Shown: positions 7,983-14,642, numbered from the stretch's first letter. The stretch is DNA of 16,484 bases from Candidatus Sulfotelmatobacter sp. (GCA_030151135.1 JASLEQ010000274.1:1-16484), one strand, 5' to 3'. Notes: generated from the letters alone by a model not told the origin. Numbers and translations are program-made.

Positions 7983-8336
7983 TCAGGCAGGGAATGCGAG
8001 CGGCGGAGCCCGGCTCGAATGGGAACTCAGCGAGAACCTTTCCGGAGAAAGCGTTCGGGCGTTCCCGTTCCGCGCCGTGACACTAAGTGGATTGGTAGAT
8101 GCTTCGAAATTCTCTGTTTGCGCCCATTGAGAGGTGGTAATGGCGTGTGCGGTTTGCCGAGGGCAGCATTCCGAACTGCGCAATACCGGTTCGTCGCTGC
8201 CAGCGCTGTGACAGCGATGCGCAAGTTTCCTTAAACAACACGCGTGAGCCGCAGGTGCTATAGCTTGCATGCCTGCTGGAACGAATGTTCCGGCGAGGGC
8301 AAGGCACAAAAGCAATCTGGCAGTTATCCGCCGCAT
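7983..8336 (-). CDS. Small exported Cys/His-rich protein, first gene of the SCO/VKOR/TonB cluster
   Basis: This 117 aa protein has a clear signal peptide (MRRITARLLLCLALAGTFVP, then AGMQAIAPAAHA, cleavage near residue 27-32). A Cys/His-dense segment follows: His31, Cys33-Cys34, His40, Cys42, His43, Cys57-Cys58 and His64. After it come TTSQWAQ and a Ser/Arg/Pro-rich tail ending SRAPPLAFPA. I do not know a named family. From memory, small exported proteins of similar design (CC...HHC...CC, then a proline-rich end) occur beside TonB receptors in acidobacteria and resemble DUF2946-type proteins beside proteobacterial copper receptors; this is recall only. The start is taken at ATG 8336. A GTG at 8378 is in frame but would put 14 residues before the signal peptide. 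The start has no strong Shine-Dalgarno. A role in periplasmic metal binding is inference. Confidence 0.72.
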   Translation of the reverse strand: MRRITARLLLCLALAGTFVPAGMQAIAPAAHACCLRKLAHRCHSAGSDEPVLRSSECCPRQTAHAITTSQWAQTENFEASTNPLSVTARNGNARTLSPERFSLSSHSSRAPPLAFPA

Positions 8337-8366
8337 GTCTAGGACGTAGAACCCCGAAGTGAAATC

Positions 8367-8395
8367 AGAATAGAACACGAATGCGAGACGCGCAA
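8367..8395 (-). promoter_or_regulatory. Possible sigma70-like promoter for the Cys/His - TonB - SCO - VKOR cluster
   Basis: On the minus strand TTGCGC (8390-8395) is followed after exactly 17 bases by TATTCT (8367-8372), about 30 bases before ATG 8336. The match to the consensus is partial (3/6 and 4/6), so this is only a candidate. If it is used, the GTG at 8378 cannot be the start. Confidence 0.25.
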
Positions 8396-8466
8396 CATCC
8401 TAAAACTCGCGAGCTTTTCGCACCCCTCGGGTCCATTGACGTGGGATGCAACGTGGAAGGCTTAAG

Positions 8467-8498
8467 AGTTGGCACCAACCGGAATTTGGTTTCCAACT
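8467..8498. repeat. Imperfect 11-bp stem-loop in the PilZ upstream region
   Basis: Arms AGTTGG-c-ACCAA (8467-8478) and TTGGT-tt-CCAACT (8486-8498) pair over 11 bp, with a small asymmetric internal loop and a 7-base terminal loop. It could be an operator or part of an RNA leader of the PilZ gene. Confidence 0.5.
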
Positions 8499-8593
8499 AT
8501 TCCGGGCACCGCTCGGCCCTGTACACTCTCCCGTTAGCGCGTTGGAGCCACGGTTGCAGTCTTCGGGGCGAGCGCTACCCAAAAGTCTCACCT

Positions 8594-8607
8594 CTCCCGG
8601 GCGGGAG
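8594..8607 (+). promoter_or_regulatory. Hairpin covering the putative PilZ-gene ribosome site
   Basis: CTCCC (8594-8598) pairs with GGGAG (8603-8607) around a GGGC loop. GGGAG is also the only plausible Shine-Dalgarno for ATG 8619, 11 bases away. Folding would hide it, so translation may be structure-dependent. The TTTT that follows makes a weak terminator an alternative. Confidence 0.4.
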
Positions 8608-8618
8608 TTTTCCGATTT

Positions 8619-9302
8619 ATGGGAAAGCGCAGCGAGCCGCGAAAAGAAGTTCAAGTGCCGGTGCGGATCTTTGGCACTGATAGCAGCGGCGCCGTTTTTT
8701 CTCAAAAAGCCACGACCGTAAACATCAGTCGCACGGGAGTCGAACTTGCCGGAGTCGAGGCTAGTCTGGCCGTCGACGAAATCGTAGGCGTCACGTACAA
8801 GACAAATCGAGTCCACTTCCGGGTCAAATGGGTAGGTAAGGCAAACACACCGAAGGCTGGCCGTCTCGGCTTACTGAATGTGTCTCCCGGCAAACCGTTA
8901 TGGGATTTTCCCCTCGAGAGCGCGGGCAAAGATCCGTATGAAGGTGGCATTCCCGAGCGTCGAATCCACCCGCGTTACCGCTGCCAGAATTCCATTGAGA
9001 TTCACATCCATGGCAGCGCGTCGTTTTGGGGTACCGTCTCCGACCTCAGCCTGGGGGGATGCTACGTCGAAATGGCCATCCCTCTGGAAGTCGGCACAAA
9101 ACTTCGAGTTGCTCTATGGTTCGGTCAATCCAAAGCGTGGGCCGAAGCTGAAGTCGCGCACCGGACACCTGGATTCGGAGTTGGCGTCAGATTTAACCAA
9201 ATTTCTCAGCAGGATCTCGACATCATCCGCCAATACCTGAATACTCTCGCCCCTCTTGCTCGCAAGCCTATGCTCGGAAATCTCTCGCACCCCGCACGTT
9301 AA
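8619..9302 (+). CDS. Tandem PilZ-domain protein (probable c-di-GMP effector)
   Basis: PilZ domains bind cyclic di-GMP through RxxxR and D/NxSxxG motifs and alter motility, polysaccharide or envelope functions. The 227 aa protein has two of them. The first (about 3-100) shows Arg4-x3-Arg8 (RSEPR) and NISRTG (35-40), with Asn in place of the usual Asp. The second (about 112-210) shows Arg115-x3-Arg119 (RIHPR) and DLSLGG (142-147), a full match, plus GFGVGVRF (185-192), typical of the last strands. There is no membrane segment or output domain, so it probably acts by protein contact in the cytoplasm. It is divergent from the Cys/His - TonB cluster, and its end overlaps the convergent gene at 9299 by 4 bases. 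The Asn variant may make the first domain a weaker binder; that is inference. Confidence 0.9.
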   Translation: MGKRSEPRKEVQVPVRIFGTDSSGAVFSQKATTVNISRTGVELAGVEASLAVDEIVGVTYKTNRVHFRVKWVGKANTPKAGRLGLLNVSPGKPLWDFPLESAGKDPYEGGIPERRIHPRYRCQNSIEIHIHGSASFWGTVSDLSLGGCYVEMAIPLEVGTKLRVALWFGQSKAWAEAEVAHRTPGFGVGVRFNQISQQDLDIIRQYLNTLAPLARKPMLGNLSHPAR

Positions 9303-9841
9303 GGGTTGCGCCGCGTGAAAGTGTATCCGTCACGAAACACAAACTGCTGTCCCGCAGAGCGAGTTTCTTTCGTGAACTGATACAAATTACGGTCGATCAT
9401 TACTGTAATCCGCACATCTGCGGGTTTGTGGTTCTCCTGCCCGCCTCCGCTTAGGGTCAACTTGATCCGCTTACCTTTCTGTTCGTTGCCGTCGATCCGG
9501 AAAACGTCCGCCGATTGATCACGATCGGAAGTCACCGTGAACTGACGGGCACCGTCGTCGATCGTGATGTTGGATTTCTCGGTCACAGTTTTCGTAGGAC
9601 CATCATCATAGGTGTAAGAGAACTCAATCGACTTCCCATCAGCACTCGACCGCACCTCAAGCCACGCAGGCAGCAGTACGCGCTCGTTGGATTGAAAATC
9701 CCGGTACTCGAGTGTCCCAGTCCATTGACCCGTAAGTTCCGAATAAATCTGTTCGCGGGATGTCAAAAAGGATTGTGCGGAAGAACTGGAGGGAAAACAA
9801 ATCAGGAGCGCAGCTAATGCGGTGAGCAGAGCCTTGACCAT
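9299..9841 (-). CDS. Small exported protein of unknown function, 180 aa
   Basis: A Sec signal peptide is clear (MVKALLTALAALLICFPSSSSA, cleavage before QSF at about residue 22). The mature part begins with a helix-like stretch (REQIYSEL), then LTGQWTGTLEYRDF (about 36-50), and continues with alternating beta-type segments (AWLEVRSSADGKSIEFSYTYDD, NITIDDGARQFTVTS, KRIKLTLSGGG) up to TFTRRNP. This pattern suggests a small lipocalin-like or beta-sandwich periplasmic protein, but I cannot name a family. No cysteine remains in the mature part. ATG 9841 has AAGGG a few bases upstream. It is the last minus-strand gene after purE (169 bp gap) and is convergent with the PilZ gene. The palindrome at 9894-9930 lies about 50 bp upstream, so the gene may have its own control. 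Confidence 0.75.
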   Translation of the reverse strand: MVKALLTALAALLICFPSSSSAQSFLTSREQIYSELTGQWTGTLEYRDFQSNERVLLPAWLEVRSSADGKSIEFSYTYDDGPTKTVTEKSNITIDDGARQFTVTSDRDQSADVFRIDGNEQKGKRIKLTLSGGGQENHKPADVRITVMIDRNLYQFTKETRSAGQQFVFRDGYTFTRRNP

Positions 9842-9893
9842 GGCCCTTGGACGAAATGCGTGAGCTCAAGTAAGCAAACAAATCAGATGAGCG

Positions 9894-9930
9894 CCCCATT
9901 TCTTGCGCTTTTTGCACGCCAGAAATGGGG
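9894..9930. repeat. Perfect 10-bp inverted repeat between purE and the 9299-9841 gene
   Basis: CCCCATTTCT (9894-9903) and AGAAATGGGG (9921-9930) are exact reverse complements around a 17-base loop, which itself contains a GCG/CGC pair. On the minus strand no T-run follows; on the plus strand ATTTT follows. It could be a terminator after purE or an operator for the next gene. The sequence does not decide. Confidence 0.55.
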
Positions 9931-10010
9931 ATTTTAACTGTGCGGAAAACGCCCAACAGTCGGAGATTTAGAACGTCCCGGTTTCCATCACTTCAGCATT
10001 CTGCGACTTG

Positions 10011-10514
10011 CTATTTCTGGCCTTCTTTCATCTTCCGAGATTTCTCTTCCACCCCCCGCGCCAGCTTGTCCTTATGCGCGTGCATTTTCTTAGCGATGCC
10101 CTCATCTGCCAAAGCGATCATTTGCGCCGCAAGAATTCCGGCATTGGTTGCGCCCCACTTTCCGATCGAGACCGTCGCGACGGGGATCCCCGGAGGCATC
10201 TGCACTGTCGAGAGCAGCGAGTCCATCCCGTTCAGCGATGTCGACGGAATCGGTACACCAATCACCGGCAGAACTGTATGCGCCGCAATCACTCCCGCCA
10301 GATGTGCCGCACCACCTGCGCCGGCAATAATCACCTTGATCCCGCGATCTGCGGCCTTCTTCGCGAAATCCGCCGACCGGTCCGGGGACCGGTGCGCCGA
10401 CGTCACATCGATTTCATATCCAATCCCGAAATCGTCGAGAGCCTTCCCTGCCTCCCGCATGATCTCCAGATCCGAATCACTCCCCATCACAATCGAAACC
10501 AATGGCTTGCTCAT
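10011..10514 (-). CDS. purE: N5-carboxyaminoimidazole ribonucleotide mutase PurE (class I)
   Basis: PurE converts N5-CAIR to CAIR in purine synthesis, in the cytoplasm. The 167 aa length fits the family. Visible motifs are GSDSD (11-15), SAHRSP (39-44) with the catalytic-type His41, and [10 protein letters not shown] (65-74), followed by LPVIGVPI. The class I type normally works with PurK, which is not in this window. ATG 10514 has AGAGGAG 5-6 bases upstream, a strong ribosome site. It lies 120 bp after purD on the same strand, and that gap contains a dispersed-repeat-like element. The C-terminal tail (about 140-167) is Lys/Glu-rich. Confidence 0.97.
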   Translation of the reverse strand: MSKPLVSIVMGSDSDLEIMREAGKALDDFGIGYEIDVTSAHRSPDRSADFAKKAADRGIKVIIAGAGGAAHLAGVIAAHTVLPVIGVPIPSTSLNGMDSLLSTVQMPPGIPVATVSIGKWGATNAGILAAQMIALADEGIAKKMHAHKDKLARGVEEKSRKMKEGQK

Positions 10515-10541
10515 TGTTCTCCTCTAGAACGTTGTTTGGAT

Positions 10542-10570
10542 TGTCATCCTGAGCGCGGTCGAGGGATCGC
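10542..10570. repeat. Dispersed-repeat-like element (GTCATCCTGAGCG family) in the purD-purE gap
   Basis: The sequence begins TGTCATCCTGAGCG and continues with GGTCGAGGGATCGC. It resembles an intergenic repeat (GTCATCCTGAGCG...GAAGGATC) that I remember from many acidobacterial and other environmental genomes. Only one copy is visible in the window, so the call rests on recall. Confidence 0.35.
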
Positions 10571-10634
10571 TGCCTTGTCACGCGTGCCCGACCACGGATG
10601 AATTTTGAAACCTCAAATCTATGAAACTTAAACC

Positions 10635-11906
10635 CTATTTTTTCAATGCCCTTGCCGCAATATCTTTCCGATAATGCGCCCCAGCAAACGTAATCTTAGC
10701 GCAAGCTTGATACGCGCGATCCACTGCCATCCTGAGATCCCGCGCCCGTGCCGTCACTCCCAGCACGCGCCCACCAGCCGTGTAACAGACGCCATCACGC
10801 TGAGATGTGCCTGCGTGAAATACTTTCACTCCTTCTACCCTTCCCGCTTCTTCAAGCCCATCAATCCGCTTTCCCTGTTCGTATGTGCTGGGATATCCGC
10901 CGGAAGCCATCACCACGCACACCGATGCATCCGGCGACCACTTGAAATCGCCGTCGCTCAACCGCCCATCGATAGACGCCTCGATCGCATCCACAAGATC
11001 GCTCTCCAGACGCATGAGAATCGGCTGCGTTTCCGGATCGCCAAACCGACAATTGAACTCCAGCACCATTGGACCGCGTGCCGTCATCATCAGACCGCAA
11101 TAGAGTACGCCCTTGAACTCGCTGCCTTCCGCCTTCATCCCCGCGACGACTGGACGCGCAATATGATTCACCAACCAGTCGCGCATACGGTCATCAACAA
11201 TGTCCGCTGTCGAATACGCGCCCATGCCACCTGTATTCGGCCCGGTGTCCCCGTCGCCCACACGCTTGTGGTCCTGTGCCGCCACCATGGGCGCAACGCG
11301 TTCTCCGTCACTGAATACGAGAAACGACAACTCATCTCCGTTCAAGCACTCTTCCAGCACCACGCGCGCCCCGGCCTCACCCACCATCTTCCCGCTCAGC
11401 ATGTCGCCCGCAACGCTCGCTGCCTCTTCCTTGCTCTTCGCAATAACGACTCCCTTGCCGGCCGCCAGACCGTCGGCCTTCACAACTACTGGAGTGTGAA
11501 AGTGTCCCAAAGCCGCACGGACCTGCTCGATGGAGTCGCAAATCGCAAAAGGAGCTGTCGGGATGTGATGCCGCTGCAGGAACTCTTTGGCAAAGCTCTT
11601 GCTGGATTCCAGCTGCGCGGCGGCTTTCGTCGGCCCAAAAACTCGTAATCCCCGGCGATTGAACTCGTCCACCACTCCGATGGTAAGCGGCAACTCAGGC
11701 CCAACGACGGTTAAATCCGGCCGGAGACGGTTCGCGAGAGCGATCACCGAGTCCATACTCTTCAGGTCCCCAGGCAGGCACTCTGCCTCGTCGGAGATGC
11801 CGCCGTTGCCCGGCGCACAATAGAGTTGCGAAATGCGCGACGACTGCTTCAGCTTCCACACCAGCGCATGCTCGCGCCCACCGCCGCCAAGAACGAGTAC
11901 TTTCAT
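10635..11906 (-). CDS. purD: Phosphoribosylamine-glycine ligase PurD
   Basis: PurD joins phosphoribosylamine and glycine, using ATP, to make GAR, the second step of purine synthesis. The 423 aa length is normal. The N-domain begins MKVLVLGGGGREHAL (1-15). The central ATP-grasp domain shows VVVKADGLAAGKGVVIA (about 140-156), VVLEECLNGDELSFLVF (about 182-198), the QDHKRVGDGDTGPNTGGMGAY segment (about 210-230) and VLEFNCRFGDPETQ (about 283-296) with the metal-binding Glu/Asn and Asp. The C-domain ends near KDIAARAL. ATG 11906 fits the family N-terminus even though no strong Shine-Dalgarno precedes it. The gene lies between panC (104 bp away) and purE (120 bp), all on the minus strand. Confidence 0.97.
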   Translation of the reverse strand: MKVLVLGGGGREHALVWKLKQSSRISQLYCAPGNGGISDEAECLPGDLKSMDSVIALANRLRPDLTVVGPELPLTIGVVDEFNRRGLRVFGPTKAAAQLESSKSFAKEFLQRHHIPTAPFAICDSIEQVRAALGHFHTPVVVKADGLAAGKGVVIAKSKEEAASVAGDMLSGKMVGEAGARVVLEECLNGDELSFLVFSDGERVAPMVAAQDHKRVGDGDTGPNTGGMGAYSTADIVDDRMRDWLVNHIARPVVAGMKAEGSEFKGVLYCGLMMTARGPMVLEFNCRFGDPETQPILMRLESDLVDAIEASIDGRLSDGDFKWSPDASVCVVMASGGYPSTYEQGKRIDGLEEAGRVEGVKVFHAGTSQRDGVCYTAGGRVLGVTARARDLRMAVDRAYQACAKITFAGAHYRKDIAARALKK

Positions 11907-12010
11907 ATCGGAGCAAATCAGGTTAGAAGTTAAGGAGGAATACTGTCAAACCCAGCAGAGCTCTGAGTCTGTCCCGCGCCAAATTGCACAGCAGCGGTCA
12001 TGGCGGAAAT

Positions 12011-12844
12011 TTACACAACAAAATTATCGATGAGCCGCGTCGCTCCCACATAGGCAGCCACTGCGACAAGGGCGCCCGGCGAGGCCTCAGGAAGCGCATC
12101 CAGCGTGGATGCGTCCACGATCTCCATGTAGTCCACCCGAACCAAACTCTCCTTGCGGAATTCTTCCCGAGCCGTCGCCCGCAACTTGGACGAATCCGTC
12201 TCACCAGCCTCGATCGATTGCCGCACACGCGCCAGTGCCCGATACAGCACCAACGCCTGCTTCCTCTCTTCCGAATTCAGGTATGCATTCCGTGAGCTCA
12301 TCGCCAGTCCATCGGCCTCACGCACAATTGGACAGACAACAATTTCAACGGCGAAATCCAGGTCACGCACCATCCTGCGGATCACGGCTACCTGCGCTGC
12401 ATCCTTCTGCCCGAAAAATGCCTGATCCGGATCGACAATGTGAAACAGCTTCGATACGACTGTAGTCACTCCACGGAAATGTCCCGGCCGCGACCGTCCA
12501 TCGAGTTTTTCGCTCAATCCCTCGACAGTCACCCAGGTCGCCGCCCCTCCCGGATAAATCTCCGCCACCGAAGGTGCAAAAAGAACGTCCACCCCTTCCC
12601 GCTCCAGCAATTGGCAATCCCGATCATAAGATCGCGGATATTTCGCCAAATCCTCGTTCGGCCCAAATTGTGTGGGATTCACAAAGATAGATGCGGCCAC
12701 CACATCCGAGTCCCTCCGGGCGGCCCTCACGAGAGACAGATGCCCTTCGTGGAGCGCTCCCATCGTCGGAACGAATCCCAGGCGCTTGCCGCGTACACTC
12801 CGCAAGGCCGCTCGTAAGTCATCGATTGTCGTGAAAACTTTCAA
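12011..12844 (-). CDS. panC: Pantothenate synthetase PanC
   Basis: PanC condenses pantoate and beta-alanine with ATP, the last step to pantothenate. The 277 aa protein has PTMGALHEGH (26-35) with the HxGH nucleotide-binding motif (His32, His35), IFVNPTQFGPNEDLAKYPR (53-71), GRSRPGHFRGVTTVV (116-130), FFGQKDAAQ (143-151) and MSSRN (182-186). Every expected active-site motif is present. The start is TTG at 12844: an in-frame TGA lies four codons upstream, so nothing earlier is possible, and MKVFTTIDDLR matches the family N-terminus. No Shine-Dalgarno is evident, which suggests weak or coupled translation. It follows the lipoprotein gene by 71 bp and is separated from panB by two unrelated small genes. 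Confidence 0.97.
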   Translation of the reverse strand: MKVFTTIDDLRAALRSVRGKRLGFVPTMGALHEGHLSLVRAARRDSDVVAASIFVNPTQFGPNEDLAKYPRSYDRDCQLLEREGVDVLFAPSVAEIYPGGAATWVTVEGLSEKLDGRSRPGHFRGVTTVVSKLFHIVDPDQAFFGQKDAAQVAVIRRMVRDLDFAVEIVVCPIVREADGLAMSSRNAYLNSEERKQALVLYRALARVRQSIEAGETDSSKLRATAREEFRKESLVRVDYMEIVDASTLDALPEASPGALVAVAAYVGATRLIDNFVV

Positions 12845-12915
12845 GGAAGTGATTCAGAAATCACAATGCACTCGGAACGGCGCCCCCGATTCCGACAGAA
12901 GTGGCGGCTGAGTCT

Positions 12916-13347
12916 TCAAGCGGTCGGCACCCACCTGACATCGATATGAGCGCCCTGGAGCAGCCCACCCACGATCCCTTTATTTTTTCGGATCGCTACC
13001 GCATCCTGCTCCGAACCTTTCGTGCTGTTCTCAGTGGCCGCCACCACGCGTCCGTACGGCCAGTTTGCGGCTGGCAGTTTTGCCAATTCCGGCAACAGTT
13101 CGTCCGGCTTAAACACGATTTCCGCGCTGTCCTCGACATCGAACAGGGCCACGCCGTCCGGTCGCACAATCAAGTATGGATTGCGCCAGTTCTTCATATC
13201 CCGCACGCTTCCGTACTTTGCAGAGTCCGCGACAGGAATTGCCTGCAGCACAGTTTGCGCATCAGGAGTCTTGGGCCCGGGATCCCTCGAGCACCCGGCC
13301 AAAATCATGGCCAGCAACAGTAGACAAAGAGCACGCCAAGAAATCAC
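12916..13347 (-). CDS. Small lipoprotein of unknown function, coupled to the upstream immunity-like gene
   Basis: The 143 aa protein starts VISWRALCLLLLAMILAGC: a short basic N-region, a hydrophobic core and a lipobox (LAGC, Cys19). Mature residues include KTPDAQTVLQAIPVADSAKY, NPYLIVRPDGVALFD (about 58-72), a repeated Glu/Asp-rich middle, WPYGRVVAATEN and KNKGIVGGLLQGAHIDVRWVP at the end. I do not recognise a family. The start is set at GTG 13347, whose G is also the last base of the upstream gene's TAG stop (TAGTG). An ATG at 13410 is in frame but would add 21 atypical residues and overlap the upstream gene by 64 bases. The 1-base overlap implies translational coupling. It lies between panB and panC, but nothing in it suggests a pantothenate role. 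Confidence 0.75.
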   Translation of the reverse strand: MISWRALCLLLLAMILAGCSRDPGPKTPDAQTVLQAIPVADSAKYGSVRDMKNWRNPYLIVRPDGVALFDVEDSAEIVFKPDELLPELAKLPAANWPYGRVVAATENSTKGSEQDAVAIRKNKGIVGGLLQGAHIDVRWVPTA

Positions 13348-13559
13348 TATCGATAGTACCCCGCTGCGGGAACATCGCTCTTCGCGGCCCAAACCAGCGC
13401 CACGATCCATCCTATGACGCTCCAGCCTAGAAAGAGGTTGAGTAAAAAAATCGCCAATGTATCACGCTTGCTGCGCGCCAGAGCAATGATCGACGGCAGG
13501 AAGTACATTACAAACCCGAAGCCGAAGAACGGGAAGAAGAAAATCGCCGGAAGACCCAT
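13347..13559 (-). CDS. Superinfection-immunity-family small membrane protein, 70 aa
   Basis: The protein is almost wholly hydrophobic, with two membrane segments: about 3-27 (AIFFFPFFGFGFVMYFLPSI) and about 36-59 (AIFLLNLFLGWSVIGWIVAL). A basic SKRD loop lies between them. The LLNLFLGW-IGW-VALVWA pattern is that of the superinfection immunity family, named after the phage T4 Imm protein. Chromosomal members are common, and their function is mostly unknown. ATG 13559 has GGGAGG about 5 bases upstream, so the start is well supported. Its TAG stop shares a base with the GTG start of the lipoprotein. It lies 170 bp after panB. A defence role should not be assumed from the family name. Confidence 0.82.
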   Translation of the reverse strand: MGLPAIFFFPFFGFGFVMYFLPSIIALARSKRDTLAIFLLNLFLGWSVIGWIVALVWAAKSDVPAAGYYR

Positions 13560-13729
13560 GGCTACCTCCCAAACAGCCCATCAAATCCAACAAAAGATTA
13601 TACGGAAAGCGGCACCGGACGGTTCCTTGGTATTGACACTCAATGAGATACCCCTGCCTCGCTGCCTTTCAGAAATAGCGGACCGCTCGGCCATACTGAT
13701 GGAATCGCGAACCGCGGCAGGAATCTTAC

Positions 13730-14632
13730 TTACCGCCCCATTGCCCGCTTCCGGGCCAGCACAGTATCCATAGCTGCTCTCGTTTCCTTCGGAAGATGGT
13801 ACGACTCCTCGTCGGATGGATATTGCTGGGACCTCACATCCGCGCGGAAGGCTTGTACCGCCTGGGTGATCAGAGCGGCAGCATCTCCGTAGCGGCGTAC
13901 AAACTTCGCAGGCGTATGAAATGTCAGGTTTATGAGGTCGTGAAACACCAGCACTTGTCCGTCGCAGTCAGGGCCAGCCCCAATTCCGACTGTGGGCGTG
14001 CTCACTTCCGCAGTAATCATCGTCGCCACTTCGCGCGGAATCCCTTCCAGGAACAGACACGCTACGCCCGCACGATCGAGGGCCACGGCATCTCGCATGA
14101 GTTGCTCTATAGCTCCCAGATTCTTGCCTTGGACCTTGTATCCCCCCATTACATTCACCGATTGCGGAGTCAGACCGATGTGCCCGGCAACCGGAATCTC
14201 TGCATCGATGATCCGCCGAATAAGATCGGCTCGACGCTCTCCGCCTTCCAGCTTCACCACTTCGGCGCCACCTTCTTTCACAAATCGCGCGGCATTAAGG
14301 AGGGCGTCTTTGGGATCTACCTGGTATGACCCATACGGCATGTCGGCGATCAGAAGGGCATTTTTCACACCGCGCCGCACCGCTTTCACGTGATGCAACA
14401 TCTCGTCCATCGTGACCGAAAGCGTGTTCTCGTATCCCAGCATGGTTTGAGCCAGAGAATCTCCGACCAGCACCATATCGATGCCAGCCTCATCGACTAA
14501 ACGCGCGGTTGCGTAGTCATAGGCCGTAAGGCAACTGATCGGTTCGCGGTGGAGCTTCTGATCCCGCAGGGATGCGGTGGTGATTTTCCGGCCAGAGCGG
14601 TCAAACGCCCCGCCAATCGGGGTAATACTCAT
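13730..14632 (-). CDS. panB: 3-methyl-2-oxobutanoate hydroxymethyltransferase PanB
   Basis: PanB transfers a hydroxymethyl group from methylene-tetrahydrofolate to alpha-ketoisovalerate, giving ketopantoate. The 300 aa protein shows ISCLTAYDYATARLVDEAG, VLVGDSLAQTMLGY (metal-binding Asp; about 54-67), LLIADMPYGSY with the second Asp, VKLEGG with the metal/ligand-binding Glu, VAGHIGLTPQSVN, and VSTPTVGIGAGPDCDGQVLV near residues 210-230. ATG 14632 is chosen over an in-frame upstream start (14683) because GGAGG lies 5 bases before it and MSITPIGG fits better than the extension. With panC about 0.9 kb downstream it covers two steps of pantothenate synthesis. panE/ilvC and panD functions are not in the window. 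Confidence 0.97.
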   Translation of the reverse strand: MSITPIGGAFDRSGRKITTASLRDQKLHREPISCLTAYDYATARLVDEAGIDMVLVGDSLAQTMLGYENTLSVTMDEMLHHVKAVRRGVKNALLIADMPYGSYQVDPKDALLNAARFVKEGGAEVVKLEGGERRADLIRRIIDAEIPVAGHIGLTPQSVNVMGGYKVQGKNLGAIEQLMRDAVALDRAGVACLFLEGIPREVATMITAEVSTPTVGIGAGPDCDGQVLVFHDLINLTFHTPAKFVRRYGDAAALITQAVQAFRADVRSQQYPSDEESYHLPKETRAAMDTVLARKRAMGR

Positions 14633-14637
14633 GATGA

Positions 14638-14642
14638 CCTCC
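14638..14642 (-). promoter_or_regulatory. Ribosome binding site that fixes the panB start
   Basis: The minus strand reads GGAGG, then TCATC, then ATG at 14632. This favours a 300-residue PanB over one longer by 17 residues. Confidence 0.7.

Larger units (their letters stand above)
8337..8618. other. Divergent intergenic region with several hairpins
   Basis: This is the longest gene-free stretch. It separates the minus-strand Cys/His gene from the plus-strand PilZ gene. It holds a stem-loop at 8467-8498, shorter complementary pairs (GGGC/GCCC around 8512-8530; AGCGC/GCGCT around 8540-8577) and a GC hairpin at 8594-8607. A possible minus-strand promoter lies at 8367-8395. I could not match the region to a known riboswitch class, including the c-di-GMP GEMM type. 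Confidence 0.5.

Noticed and set aside
8337..8618. Known riboswitch (GEMM c-di-GMP, cobalamin, TPP, fluoride) before the PilZ gene
   Set aside because: The helices are present, but none of the conserved core sequences of these classes could be found by eye.
10674..11648. Long plus-strand open frame (324 codons) opposite purD
   Set aside because: It lies wholly antisense to a well-supported PurD. Its composition is His/Arg/Thr-rich with no domain signal, as expected from the complement of a GC-rich gene.
11931..11938. TAAGGAGG, a perfect Shine-Dalgarno on the plus strand
   Set aside because: No start codon follows at a usable distance in a convincing coding frame, and the minus strand carries purD and panC around it. 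Taken as chance.
13347..13410. ATG 13410 as start of the lipoprotein
   Set aside because: It would overlap the immunity-like gene by 64 bases and add a charged non-signal N-terminus. GTG 13347 gives a clean signal peptide and a TAGTG overlap.
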